From: Bacillota bacterium
Lineage (GTDB): Bacteria > Bacillota > Clostridia > Lachnospirales > Cellulosilyticaceae
Direction: 5' to 3'
Length of the DNA stretch: 15,018 nucleotides
Assembly: GCA_023457875.1 (NCBI GenBank)
Contig: JAEXBC010000088.1
Location: 1-15,018 of the forward strand
Shown in pieces: positions 6,239 to 13,631 of this stretch. A program made the translations under genes and the position numbers. The first letter of the stretch is position 1. Every line of letters starts with the position of its first letter. Under the pieces are notes generated by a model. That model was not told the origin of the DNA. It saw only the letters and a program-made list of their open reading frames with translations, and did not search any database.

Positions 6239-6994
6239 ATGATAGTAGAGATGAAAAAACAATGGATTATTTGGGGGGCAATCTGTGTCATTGCTTCAAT
6301 TTTGGTTGGCTGTCATACACAAGTTAAGACCACTCAGACTGAGAAGAGACAAGAAGCTAAAAAGGGTAAAAAGGGTGAACAAACGCAAATAGCTACTTTG
6401 GATATGGAACAAGAGAAACAAATTCTCAGTGATAAGTTAGAGGAACTTTCTGGACCATTATTTTTAGCGTTATTTGCAAAAGATACCGAAGGACTATATA
6501 CAGAGGGAACATTTCCTTTAAATACAGATATTTTTGGTGATGAGAAGATCAGACAACTATTTATCGGGGAGGTTTTGAAGTCAGATAGGGACTATGATAG
6601 CAAATGGGTAGTAGGTACAGCCGAAGAACTAGCTCTAGAAGAGCCAGAAGCTATGGCATATGATGTGTTTAATGGGGTTTATAAAGCATATTTCGGGAAG
6701 GATTTTGATATCAATCAAGCAACGCCATTTTTTAGTAAAACGAATTTAGACGATAAGGGATATGTGTTTTATATTAATGTAAGACATGGACTCAATGGTG
6801 TGGGAAATGAGTTCATAGCGGAGGATATTAGCTTTGATGAGACAACAAAGGTGTACACAGCCCAACTCAGCATACAATATATCAAACTAGAACAGATTTC
6901 AGAGCAATTAAAACCTACTGGAAAGGCAGAATTATGCTATAAAAAGGACGCAGGTGGCAATATCACTATTGTCTCATATGTTATTACGGATTAA
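6239..6994 (+). CDS. Putative lipoprotein of unknown function
   Basis: The 251-residue protein begins MIVEMKKQW, followed by a hydrophobic signal (WIIWGAICVIASILVGC). Cys25 ends a lipobox LVGC, so it should be lipid-anchored on the outer face of the membrane. A lysine- and glutamine-rich linker (about 26-50) leads to a soluble domain of about 190 residues with mixed helix and strand character; I do not recognise its fold. Translation may instead begin at the ATG at 6251 (MKKQW), which is more typical for a lipoprotein; neither ATG has a convincing ribosome binding site. It lies 34 bp after the membrane protein gene and is probably the third gene of the DUF2089 operon. The next gene converges on it with 17 bp between stops and no clear terminator. 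Confidence 0.7.
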   Translation: MIVEMKKQWIIWGAICVIASILVGCHTQVKTTQTEKRQEAKKGKKGEQTQIATLDMEQEKQILSDKLEELSGPLFLALFAKDTEGLYTEGTFPLNTDIFGDEKIRQLFIGEVLKSDRDYDSKWVVGTAEELALEEPEAMAYDVFNGVYKAYFGKDFDINQATPFFSKTNLDDKGYVFYINVRHGLNGVGNEFIAEDISFDETTKVYTAQLSIQYIKLEQISEQLKPTGKAELCYKKDAGGNITIVSYVITD

Positions 6995-7011
6995 GTAAGG
7001 GAATCACAGAG

Positions 7012-7896
7012 CTACTGCGCTTTCATAAAGTCAATAAAGGCTTGAGAAGCCAATGAGAGCGCAAAAGTTTTTGAATAAGTAATGCCTATGAAACGAGGCG
7101 CAATATAGACAGGTAGAGGTAGCTCAATTAATGCACCGCTTTTTAAATCCTCCATGACAAAATCCTTAACTACAGTAGTAATCCCAAGGTTTACTTTGGC
7201 GCATTCAATAAGGAAGGTCATATCTCCTGCAATGATATCAGGGGTAATAGAGATGCCTAACTGACCAAAGGTGTTTTCAATATGTAAGCGGGATACGCTA
7301 TCTTGTGATAAGAACATAAAAGAAGCTTGCTTACAAAGTTCTTCAGTAGACAAGTTCTTAATGGTTTCATAGTAAGAAGGACCGCATACAAAGATATCTT
7401 GTATCTCTTTCAAAGGAATAAAATCTAAAGTATCATCACCAGTAAAGAAACTTACTAGGGCAAGGTCAATTTTACCTTCTTTAGTAAGTTCTATGTTTTT
7501 AAAGGTAATATCATTAATAAGATGCAATTTAATATGGGGGTATTGCTCAATGAAGTTTTGTAAGAGAGGCAGAAGAAAATGCGTACCCAAAGTTGAACTG
7601 ACACCAATACTAAGCTGTCCTAGTTCTAGGTTTTTTAGTTTTGCAAGAAGGTTTTCTCCCTGCTCTAGCATGGTCATTGCATTATGGATATGTTCATAAA
7701 AAAGCTTTCCTTCAGGGGTGAGGGAAACCCCTTTTGACATTCTAGTGAATAATTGCACACCCAGTAGTTGTTCTAGCGCTTTGATGGATTTACTTATAGC
7801 GGGCTGAGAAATAAAAAGTGCTTCAGCAGCCTTTGAAAAGCTTCCATATTGAGCGACCATATAAAATACCACATAGGAATGAAATTGGCTCTGCAT
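7012..7896 (-). CDS. LysR-type transcriptional regulator
   Basis: The 294-residue protein has the normal LysR length and order: an N-terminal winged HTH (residues 19-46, SFSKAAEALFISQPAISKSI and LEQLLG), TRMSKGVSLTPEG (51-63), a linker helix to about 90, then a periplasmic-binding-protein-like effector domain from LSIGVSSTLG to the end. LysR regulators usually control a divergent gene in response to a small molecule; the effector is unknown. GGAGG lies 7 nt before the ATG and inside the loop of a perfect palindrome (7898-7916), and a second identical palindrome lies 115 bp further upstream. Autoregulation is therefore likely. The divergent neighbour is a HelD-family helicase, an unusual LysR target, and an orphan terminator between them suggests a missing original target. 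Confidence 0.9.
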   Translation of the reverse strand: MQSQFHSYVVFYMVAQYGSFSKAAEALFISQPAISKSIKALEQLLGVQLFTRMSKGVSLTPEGKLFYEHIHNAMTMLEQGENLLAKLKNLELGQLSIGVSSTLGTHFLLPLLQNFIEQYPHIKLHLINDITFKNIELTKEGKIDLALVSFFTGDDTLDFIPLKEIQDIFVCGPSYYETIKNLSTEELCKQASFMFLSQDSVSRLHIENTFGQLGISITPDIIAGDMTFLIECAKVNLGITTVVKDFVMEDLKSGALIELPLPVYIAPRFIGITYSKTFALSLASQAFIDFMKAQ

Positions 7897-7897
7897 T

Positions 7898-7916
7898 ATA
7901 TAACCTCCAGTTATAT
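7898..7916. promoter_or_regulatory. LysR-type operator, copy 1 (overlaps lysR ribosome binding site)
   Basis: ATATAAC, 5 bp, GTTATAT: a perfect 7-bp inverted repeat containing the T-N11-A core typical of LysR sites. Its right arm ends one base from the lysR start codon, and in the mRNA the GGAGG falls at the loop of the corresponding hairpin. Confidence 0.65.
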
Positions 7917-7940
7917 CTGATATAAAATAACGATATATCT

Positions 7941-7946
7941 ATTATA
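7941..7946 (-). promoter_or_regulatory. Candidate -10 box for lysR
   Basis: Minus-strand TATAAT, 45 bp upstream of the ATG and 25 bp upstream of operator copy 1. The best -35 with a 17-bp spacer is only TTCCTT, so the promoter is tentative and may need an activator. Confidence 0.35.
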
Positions 7947-8012
7947 AAACGATTTGCTGTAAAAAGGAACAAAATATGCCATTCATATCAATTCAAAAAA
8001 TGCATTCTCACG

Positions 8013-8031
8013 ATATAACGCCTAGTTATAT
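8013..8031. promoter_or_regulatory. LysR-type operator, copy 2
   Basis: A second ATATAAC-N5-GTTATAT with identical 7-bp arms and a different spacer (GCCTA instead of CTCCA). Conservation of the arms but not the spacer is what a dimeric regulator site would show. Its centre is 115 bp from copy 1. Confidence 0.65.
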
Positions 8032-8147
8032 AAGAAATGAAATATTGGCATTTCTATTATAGGGCCATTAGCAATAAAATGAAACGAAATAGATCATATT
8101 TAAGGGGGCAGAATTATAATAGATTTTTGATATAAGCTGCATTTCAT

Positions 8148-8168
8148 AGACCCACTTGGGTCTTTTTT
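8148..8168 (+). terminator. Orphan intrinsic terminator upstream of helD
   Basis: AGACCC (8148-8153), loop ACTT, GGGTCT (8158-8163), with a six-T run ending at 8168. It is a textbook plus-strand terminator, but no plus-strand gene lies between it and the divergent lysR start. It may end a short RNA, act as an attenuator or be a relic of a deleted gene. Confidence 0.75.
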
Positions 8169-8195
8169 GTTGTAATCAAAGTTGGAGAAAATACC

Positions 8196-8246
8196 TTGTC
8201 ATACATAAAAGCCGCCACTCATAAAATTAAAGATACCACTTTAATT
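8196..8246 (+). promoter_or_regulatory. Candidate helD promoter with palindromic operator
   Basis: TTGTCA (8196-8201) and a weak CATAAA (8220-8225, 18-bp spacer) are followed directly by the palindrome AATTAAAG-N6-CTTTAATT (8225-8246), perfect over 8 bp per arm. A palindrome at the expected transcription start is a typical repressor site. It differs from the LysR palindromes, so another protein would bind it. Confidence 0.45.
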
Positions 8247-8336
8247 AGGAAAAATAGGTAAAAGGAAGATGAGGATATAACTAGCCAGGAATATCCTTAC
8301 CATGATATGATAAGCAGATAGGATTGGAGGAAAAGC

Positions 8337-10565
8337 ATGAGTGATTACAAGGTGATATTTGAAGAGGAGCAGCACTATTTGGAGGCTGTTACGGGATTTT
8401 TGAAACAGCAATTAGCTTTGGATGATCAAGCTCTAACCGTCCAAAAGAAAAATCTAGTTGCCTTAAGAAAAGAAATGTGGGCAGAGGGTGTGCCGGCTGC
8501 CGATGATTATGATAGAAATATAGAGCTGAACCAGTATCACACTATGGAGAGAATGGAAACATCTCAATATGAGCAGAAACTAGCGAAGCTTGAAAAATAT
8601 AAACAGATATTAGATAAGCCCTACTTTGGACGATTTGATTTCGCTGAAGAGGGTGACGGCAAAGAAAAAATATATATTGGTTATCAAAATGTGATGAAGG
8701 ATGATACCTATGAGGTTATGGTATATGACTGGAGGGCGCCGATTGCCAGTATGTTTTATCGTAATGAAGTGGGCAAGGCAAGTTACCATGCGCCCTGCGG
8801 AGAAATTCGTGGAGAGGTAGAACTGAAAAGGCAATATGAGATTGAAAAGCAGCAGCTTAAATATTATTTTGATTGTTCCTTGACCATTACAGACGAACTA
8901 CTGAAGCAAGCATTGGCTGGCAATGCTTCTAGCTATATGAAAAATATCGTTGAAACCATTCAAAAGGAGCAGGACCTTGCAATTCGTGATAAGGGTAATG
9001 ACCTACTTATTGTCCAAGGTGTAGCTGGTAGCGGAAAAACTTCAATTGCAATGCATCGAATTGCTTTCTTGCTCTTTGAGCGTATGAGTGAGGGGCTTAC
9101 AAGTGAAAATATCATGATTATCTCACCCAATCGTTTGTTTGGTGAATATGTTTCAACCGTACTACCACAGCTAGGGGAGGATAATGTAGCCTATAGTACC
9201 ATGGAGGACTTTTTTGAGACTTATTTTAGAGGAAGTCTTAAGATGCGCTCTCGAAATAGTCAATTAGAGCATATGATTACTAGCAAAAACAGGGAAAATA
9301 TCCGAAGCAGTGTTCATTTTAAAGGATCTAGAGAATTTATAACCATACTTGATCGTTTGGTAGAAGCATACGAAGGGCAGTTGATTTGCTTTGAAAATGT
9401 ATACTATGGGGAAACTCTAATAGCAGATAAGAACAAACTGAGAAAAAACTTCTTAGATAATCCTATCCAAATGGCAGTGGGTCGCCGTCTAAAACGTATA
9501 GAACAGGGCTTATTAAAAAAGCTAAAGGATGTAGAAAAGCTTAAGCAAAGAGAACTATTAAAAGCCATACAAGGAAAAGGTGGCTATAGAGATGAGGAAG
9601 AGGTAATCGAGCAACTTGAGGCCTATAAGCAAGCCACTTTAATGGCCATAAGACGATTCGTTAAAATAGATTGTTTTAAACTGTACAAAAATTTATTTCA
9701 AGATGAGAGACTCTTTAACAGACTATCTGCTGATTTGAACTTACCGGATTATATAGAAAATATTCGTAGATTTACTGCAAGAAGCTTAAATTCGGAGATG
9801 GTGCCCTATGAGGATGGCATGGCGATGCTCTACTTGAAGTTAAAGTTAGAAGATGAGCACCTTTATCCTCATATTAAACAAGTACTTATTGATGAAGCAC
9901 AAGATTATTATCCACTTCAATATCAAATATTAGGTGAAATCTTTAGAGGCGTTCAATATACTGTATTAGGTGATATAGGCCAAACCATTGAAAAGAACGA
10001 GACAGAAGAATTATATGAGGAAGTCATAAACCGCCTAAAGCCCAAAAGGGCGTTAAAGTTATGCTTAAACAAAAGCTACCGCTCTTCATATGAAATTAGT
10101 ATGTTTACTCAAAGGCTGAGGGGAAATACAAGCACGGATATTGCCTTTGAAAGATATGAACAGCTACCGGTAATCGGTCAACATGAAAATGAAACCCAGC
10201 TGTTTGAATGGATGGAAGGTAAAATTAGCGAGTATCAAAGGGATGGCTACGAAACGGTGGCAATTATATGTAAGTCTCAGAGGGAAGTCAATCATGTGTA
10301 TAGCAAGCTTTCTAAGTCCCTAGATATTCATAGAATAGGTTTAGAGGAAGAGGGATTTTATAAAGGCGTTGTGATTATGCCTATTTATATGGCAAAGGGG
10401 CTAGAGTATGACGCAGTTATCGTTTATGAAGTGAACAAGACAGCTTATCAAGAAGATGAAGATAAACAACTTTTATACATTGCATGTACAAGAGCACTAC
10501 ACAGATTGGCATTATGTCATACAGGAGAGATGAGTCCATTTTTAAAAGAACAATATACTAGCTAG
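8337..10565 (+). CDS. helD: HelD-family UvrD-like helicase (RNA polymerase recycling factor)
   Basis: HelD proteins are SF1 ATPases that insert arms into RNA polymerase, free stalled complexes and, in some bacteria (HelR), protect it from rifamycins. At 742 residues this is close to Bacillus HelD (about 770). The N-terminal 90 residues are charged and coiled-coil-like, the arm that enters the secondary channel. Family signatures follow: YFGRFDF (96-102), VYDWRAPIASMFY (129-141) and GEVELKRQYEIE (159-170). Walker A is GVAGSGKTS 228-236; Walker B LIDEAQD 517-523; motif V begins GLEYDAVIVYE at 688; motif VI is CTRALHRLAL from 717. The middle insertion (about 290-500) corresponds to the variable arm. 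TTGGAGG is 6 nt from the ATG. It appears monocistronic. No rifamycin link can be shown from sequence. Confidence 0.85.
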   Translation: MSDYKVIFEEEQHYLEAVTGFLKQQLALDDQALTVQKKNLVALRKEMWAEGVPAADDYDRNIELNQYHTMERMETSQYEQKLAKLEKYKQILDKPYFGRFDFAEEGDGKEKIYIGYQNVMKDDTYEVMVYDWRAPIASMFYRNEVGKASYHAPCGEIRGEVELKRQYEIEKQQLKYYFDCSLTITDELLKQALAGNASSYMKNIVETIQKEQDLAIRDKGNDLLIVQGVAGSGKTSIAMHRIAFLLFERMSEGLTSENIMIISPNRLFGEYVSTVLPQLGEDNVAYSTMEDFFETYFRGSLKMRSRNSQLEHMITSKNRENIRSSVHFKGSREFITILDRLVEAYEGQLICFENVYYGETLIADKNKLRKNFLDNPIQMAVGRRLKRIEQGLLKKLKDVEKLKQRELLKAIQGKGGYRDEEEVIEQLEAYKQATLMAIRRFVKIDCFKLYKNLFQDERLFNRLSADLNLPDYIENIRRFTARSLNSEMVPYEDGMAMLYLKLKLEDEHLYPHIKQVLIDEAQDYYPLQYQILGEIFRGVQYTVLGDIGQTIEKNETEELYEEVINRLKPKRALKLCLNKSYRSSYEISMFTQRLRGNTSTDIAFERYEQLPVIGQHENETQLFEWMEGKISEYQRDGYETVAIICKSQREVNHVYSKLSKSLDIHRIGLEEEGFYKGVVIMPIYMAKGLEYDAVIVYEVNKTAYQEDEDKQLLYIACTRALHRLALCHTGEMSPFLKEQYTS

Positions 10566-10579
10566 ATTTTTAAAAATCT
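10564..10579. repeat. Perfect 16-bp palindrome over the helD stop
   Basis: AGATTTTTAAAAATCT overlaps the last two bases of the helD stop codon. The symmetric A/T core could form a hairpin, but there is no T-run after it, so I do not call it a terminator. Confidence 0.5.
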
Positions 10580-10615
10580 GCAAGTATTCAAATCTTGGCA
10601 ATAACAAATTAATAT

Positions 10616-10646
10616 TTAACAATAATTGTGACTTTTAAGGTATAAT
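10616..10646 (+). promoter_or_regulatory. Candidate bceRS promoter with a BceR-like site
   Basis: A perfect TATAAT (10641-10646) lies 55 bp before the bceR start; TTAACA (10616-10621) is a possible -35 at 19 bp, too long for an unaided promoter. The 15-bp palindrome TAACAAT-A-ATTGTGA (10617-10631) sits 10 bp before the -10, nearly the same geometry as the operator ahead of vanZ. It has N5 instead of N4 and TGTGA instead of TGTAA. Confidence 0.45.
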
Positions 10647-10700
10647 AAGCCTGTAACAGGCATCAAGAAAGAGGATGCTTAGGCTTAGGAGGAACAAATC

Positions 10701-11363
10701 TTGAAGGTGTTTATAGTAGAAGATGATGATTTAATTTTAAGAGAATTAGTAGATTTCTTGACCAAGTACCAGTTTGTGTGTAAAACAGTGGAGAACTTCC
10801 AGAATGTTGTGGAGGAGATTTTAAAATCGAACTGTGACCTTATATTATTGGATATAAATTTACCAAGCTTAGATGGCTTTGAAATTTGCAGGAGAGTTAG
10901 AGAGAAATCGGATATACCGATTATTATGGTTACCAGTCAGAATACAAGTATGGATGAATTAATGAGCTTAAGAATTGGGGCGGATGATTTTATAACCAAA
11001 CCATATGATCTTCAGGTGTTACTGGCACATATCCAAGTGGTTTTAAAACGTTGTAAGAATCATTCTGGAGGACTTGTCTTAACACATAATGGATTGGCTT
11101 TGAACATAGGAAGCTGTGAAATTTATACGAGTGAAGAGCATATTGAACTTACTAAAAATGAAGCCATTATTCTAAGGGTGTTAATGGAAAACCAAGGCGT
11201 GATTATAACCAGAGAAGAACTGATCCAACAAGTATGGGAAGATGGTGACTTTGTTGACGAGAACACCTTGAATGTCAATATTTCACGATTAAGAAAGAAG
11301 ATAGAGTCATTAGGCTTTAAGGACTATTTGAAGACTAAAAGAAATCAAGGGTATATGCTATGA
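10701..11363 (+). CDS. bceR: BceR-like OmpR-family response regulator
   Basis: The 220-residue protein has a receiver domain (1-118) with acidic pocket E7/D8, phosphoacceptor D51, T78 and K100. A winged-helix DNA-binding domain (about 130-220) follows, with TKNEAIILRVLMENQG, VDENTLNVNISRLRKKI and a C-terminal TKRNQGYML hairpin. The start is TTG at 10701, with AGGAGG 8 nt upstream; any later start would remove the first strand KVFIVEDD. Its TGA overlaps the kinase ATG (ATGA), indicating translational coupling. Bce-type regulators activate their cognate ABC transporter when cell-wall-targeting peptides are present; the operator at 12383-12396 upstream of vanZ-bceAB matches that role. Confidence 0.88.
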   Translation: MKVFIVEDDDLILRELVDFLTKYQFVCKTVENFQNVVEEILKSNCDLILLDINLPSLDGFEICRRVREKSDIPIIMVTSQNTSMDELMSLRIGADDFITKPYDLQVLLAHIQVVLKRCKNHSGGLVLTHNGLALNIGSCEIYTSEEHIELTKNEAIILRVLMENQGVIITREELIQQVWEDGDFVDENTLNVNISRLRKKIESLGFKDYLKTKRNQGYML

Positions 11364-12367
11364 GATGGCATACATATTGTAAAAATAGAAGTGTGTTTCT
11401 TCTACTTGAACTACTGTGTATTTTGCTGATTTTCTTTTTCTTAGGAGCCTTTAAGATTTCCACAATCTTAATTCTTCTTGTGTGTGTGCTTTTGGTATTT
11501 GTTTGCTTGATTGGATTCCTTTTTGAATACATGAGAATGAAACGATACTATGATGAAGTTTTTCGTATATATGAGCGTTTGGAAGAAAAAACCTTGCTAG
11601 CAGATATGATTGAAAGACCAGATTTTTACGAAGGCGAAGTTTTCTACGACCTTCTGGTAGCGGCAAGTAAAGATATGAATGATAAAATTGGGCTGTTAAA
11701 ACAGCAGCAGAAGGATTATCTTGAATACATTGAGTTATGGGTACATGAAATTAAAACGCCTCTTGCGGGTATGCAGTTATATTTTAAAAATCATAAAACA
11801 GAAGATCGCTTTGAACTTCAAGAACAATTAGCACGTATTGAAAATGATGTGGAGCAAGTTCTATTCTATGCTAGAAGTAGCAATTTTAATCAGGACTTTA
11901 TCATTGAAAAAGCAAGTCTTGAGGAACTCATAAAAACGGTCATTAAAGAAAATGCGTTAATACTTATACAGTCCCATGCTCAAATAGATATGCAAAAGGT
12001 ATCAGGCCAGGTATATACAGATTCAAAATGGCTTCGCTATATCATTAAACAAATCATAGAAAATGCTGTAAAGTATAGGAAGGAATCACTAGCTATTACC
12101 TTTTCTACCGTGCAAGAAGACAGTAAACTGAGCTTGTTGATTAAAGATAATGGCATGGGAATTAAAGAAAGTGATATCCAGCAAGTTTTTAAAAAGGGTT
12201 ACACAGGGACATTGGGAAGACAATGTCAAAAATCAACTGGAATGGGGTTATATATCTCAGAAAAACTATGCACTAAATTAGGTATTCATATTCGGATTGA
12301 GTCGTTGGAGAACATGGGGACAACAGTCATTCTTGAATTTCCAAACTACAAAAAAGCTTCGTACTAA
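11360..12367 (+). CDS. bceS: BceS-like intramembrane-sensing histidine kinase
   Basis: The 335-residue protein has two adjacent membrane helices (about 12-30 and 35-55) joined by only a few residues, so it has no extracellular sensor domain. This is the hallmark of BceS kinases, which take their signal from the BceAB transporter. The H-box is LWVHEIKTPLAG with H129. The ATPase domain has the N-box IIENAVKY with N235, DNGMG (G1) and STGMGLYIS (G2). The start codon overlaps the bceR stop by four bases. The last codons form the 5' arm of the terminator that ends the two-gene operon. Phosphotransfer to BceR D51 is inferred from family and coupling. Confidence 0.88.
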   Translation: MRWHTYCKNRSVFLLLELLCILLIFFFLGAFKISTILILLVCVLLVFVCLIGFLFEYMRMKRYYDEVFRIYERLEEKTLLADMIERPDFYEGEVFYDLLVAASKDMNDKIGLLKQQQKDYLEYIELWVHEIKTPLAGMQLYFKNHKTEDRFELQEQLARIENDVEQVLFYARSSNFNQDFIIEKASLEELIKTVIKENALILIQSHAQIDMQKVSGQVYTDSKWLRYIIKQIIENAVKYRKESLAITFSTVQEDSKLSLLIKDNGMGIKESDIQQVFKKGYTGTLGRQCQKSTGMGLYISEKLCTKLGIHIRIESLENMGTTVILEFPNYKKASY

Positions 12368-12381
12368 GCGGAGCTTTTTTT
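12350..12381 (+). terminator. Intrinsic terminator overlapping the bceS stop codon
   Basis: Arms AAAAAAGCTTCG (12350-12361) and CGGAGCTTTTTT (12369-12380) pair over 12 positions with one wobble; the 7-nt loop contains the TAA stop. The T-run of the 3' arm plus T12381 completes it. Because of the A-run on the other side it could also work for minus-strand transcripts. Confidence 0.75.
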
Positions 12382-12413
12382 CTTACAAAAATGTAAGCTT
12401 AGAGAAAGATAAT
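12382..12413 (+). promoter_or_regulatory. BceR-type operator and promoter for vanZ-bceAB
   Basis: CTTACA-AAAA-TGTAAG (12382-12397) is a perfect palindrome and matches exactly the TNACA-N4-TGTAA motif described for BceR-type regulators. A GATAAT -10 follows at 12408-12413, 12 bp after the core site, with no proper -35, as expected for an activator-dependent promoter. The operator directly abuts the terminator's T-run. Confidence 0.72.
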
Positions 12414-12470
12414 TCAATAGGACTTTTTTTGCGTTCATGGTAAATTGTTCTTGGAAGGGGAGAAGACAAA

Positions 12471-13559
12471 ATGAACGTATATATTAATCCGATTGCAAAT
12501 GGAATTGGGATATCACTCATGCTGATTTATTTAGCATTTTTTCCAATACTGATTCATCAATATAGAAAATATGGAACGGTGAAAGTCAGGGGAAACATTG
12601 TTAAGGCATCTTTTGTTGTTTATATGATTACGGCTTGGTTTATGACCATTATGCCCTTACCTTCTATTGAAGAGGTGGCGGCAATGAAAACTATACAGCC
12701 AAATCTTAGACCGTTTCTTTTTGCTCAGACATTTTTCAATCATTCGGGTTTTATACTAGGCGACCCTAGAACATGGATAAAGGGCATATGTCATTCAGCC
12801 TTTTACACAGTAGCCTTTAACGTGGTATTAACCATTCCACTCGGTGTTTTCTTAAGAAAATACTTTAAGTTAAGTTTAGGTAAGGTGGCCACTTTGGGGT
12901 TATTAGTAAGCTTCTTTTATGAGATGACCCAATATACAGGGTTATATGGCATTTATCCAAAAGCCTACCGCTTTGCAGATGTTGATGACTTAATCGTTAA
13001 CACATTTGGGGCAGTGTTAGGGTATTTTTTAGCAAATGGGATGGGGCGCTTTCTTCCAAACCCCGAACAAGATCAAGTAAAGATTACAGAAAAGGCAAGT
13101 TTAGTGAGACGCGCTCTAGCGTTTATAATTGATTCAGTGATATGTACGATGTTATTTGAGACTGTTCGTGCAGGTATTTGTGTAGTAATGCCAGAGGTAA
13201 AAGTAGATTTTTTGTTGTTTTTAATGAGTGAAATGATAGTATTTATAGTGATCCCTTTGCTAAGAAAAAGGAAGCAGACGATTGGCTGTTTTGTAATGAA
13301 ACTATCCTTTAAAAACAAAAAAGGTGAAGTGGCCAAAACAAGAAATATATTGATGCATAACGTATTCATTGTAGGTTGGTTACATTTTAGTCAAGGGCTA
13401 CAATACGTTAATAGCTTATATCTATTAGAGGGCATTTTTCAAATAGTATGCGTGGTTTTTTGGCTCCTTTTTGTTGTTAAGAGTCTAGCTCAAAAAAATA
13501 TCTGCTATTTTTGGGAAAGCTGGAGTCAGGCATACATAGAGGTTATTACTAAATCATGA
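12471..13559 (+). CDS. VanZ-RDD fusion membrane protein
   Basis: The 362-residue protein joins two membrane domains. Residues 1-195 form a VanZ-like domain with about five spans and the family's conserved acidic and polar residues: NLRPF (78-82), SFFYEMTQ (147-154), then R167-ADVDD-173, N177 and G180. Residues about 210-355 form an RDD domain: R213-R214 with D221 in the first span, and RKRKQTIGCFVMKLSF (265-280) at the usual inter-helix motif. VanZ proteins are linked to low-level teicoplanin and lipoglycopeptide resistance by an unsettled mechanism; RDD domains are often transporter-like. The gene sits between the BceR-type operator and bceA, so it is probably the first gene of the induced operon. 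The 72-bp gap to bceA shows no terminator or second operator. GGAAGGGGAG (12453-12462) is the ribosome binding site. Confidence 0.85.
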   Translation: MNVYINPIANGIGISLMLIYLAFFPILIHQYRKYGTVKVRGNIVKASFVVYMITAWFMTIMPLPSIEEVAAMKTIQPNLRPFLFAQTFFNHSGFILGDPRTWIKGICHSAFYTVAFNVVLTIPLGVFLRKYFKLSLGKVATLGLLVSFFYEMTQYTGLYGIYPKAYRFADVDDLIVNTFGAVLGYFLANGMGRFLPNPEQDQVKITEKASLVRRALAFIIDSVICTMLFETVRAGICVVMPEVKVDFLLFLMSEMIVFIVIPLLRKRKQTIGCFVMKLSFKNKKGEVAKTRNILMHNVFIVGWLHFSQGLQYVNSLYLLEGIFQIVCVVFWLLFVVKSLAQKNICYFWESWSQAYIEVITKS

Positions 13560-13631
13560 GATTGATGAAAGATGATGTGATGAGAAGAAGTTCAAAATAG
13601 ATTTATAGCTATTATAGGGAGTGATTTTGAA

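Noticed and set aside
7974..8051. Long-range inverted repeat ATGCCA / TGGCAT around LysR operator 2
   Set aside because: Only 6 bp over about 70 bp in AT-rich DNA; expected by chance.
10564..10579. helD terminator
   Set aside because: A perfect palindrome, but all A/T at its centre and without a T-run.
10701..12367. VanRS-type regulators, because a VanZ gene follows
   Set aside because: The kinase has two adjacent membrane helices and no sensor domain, and the operon carries BceAB and a BceR-type operator.
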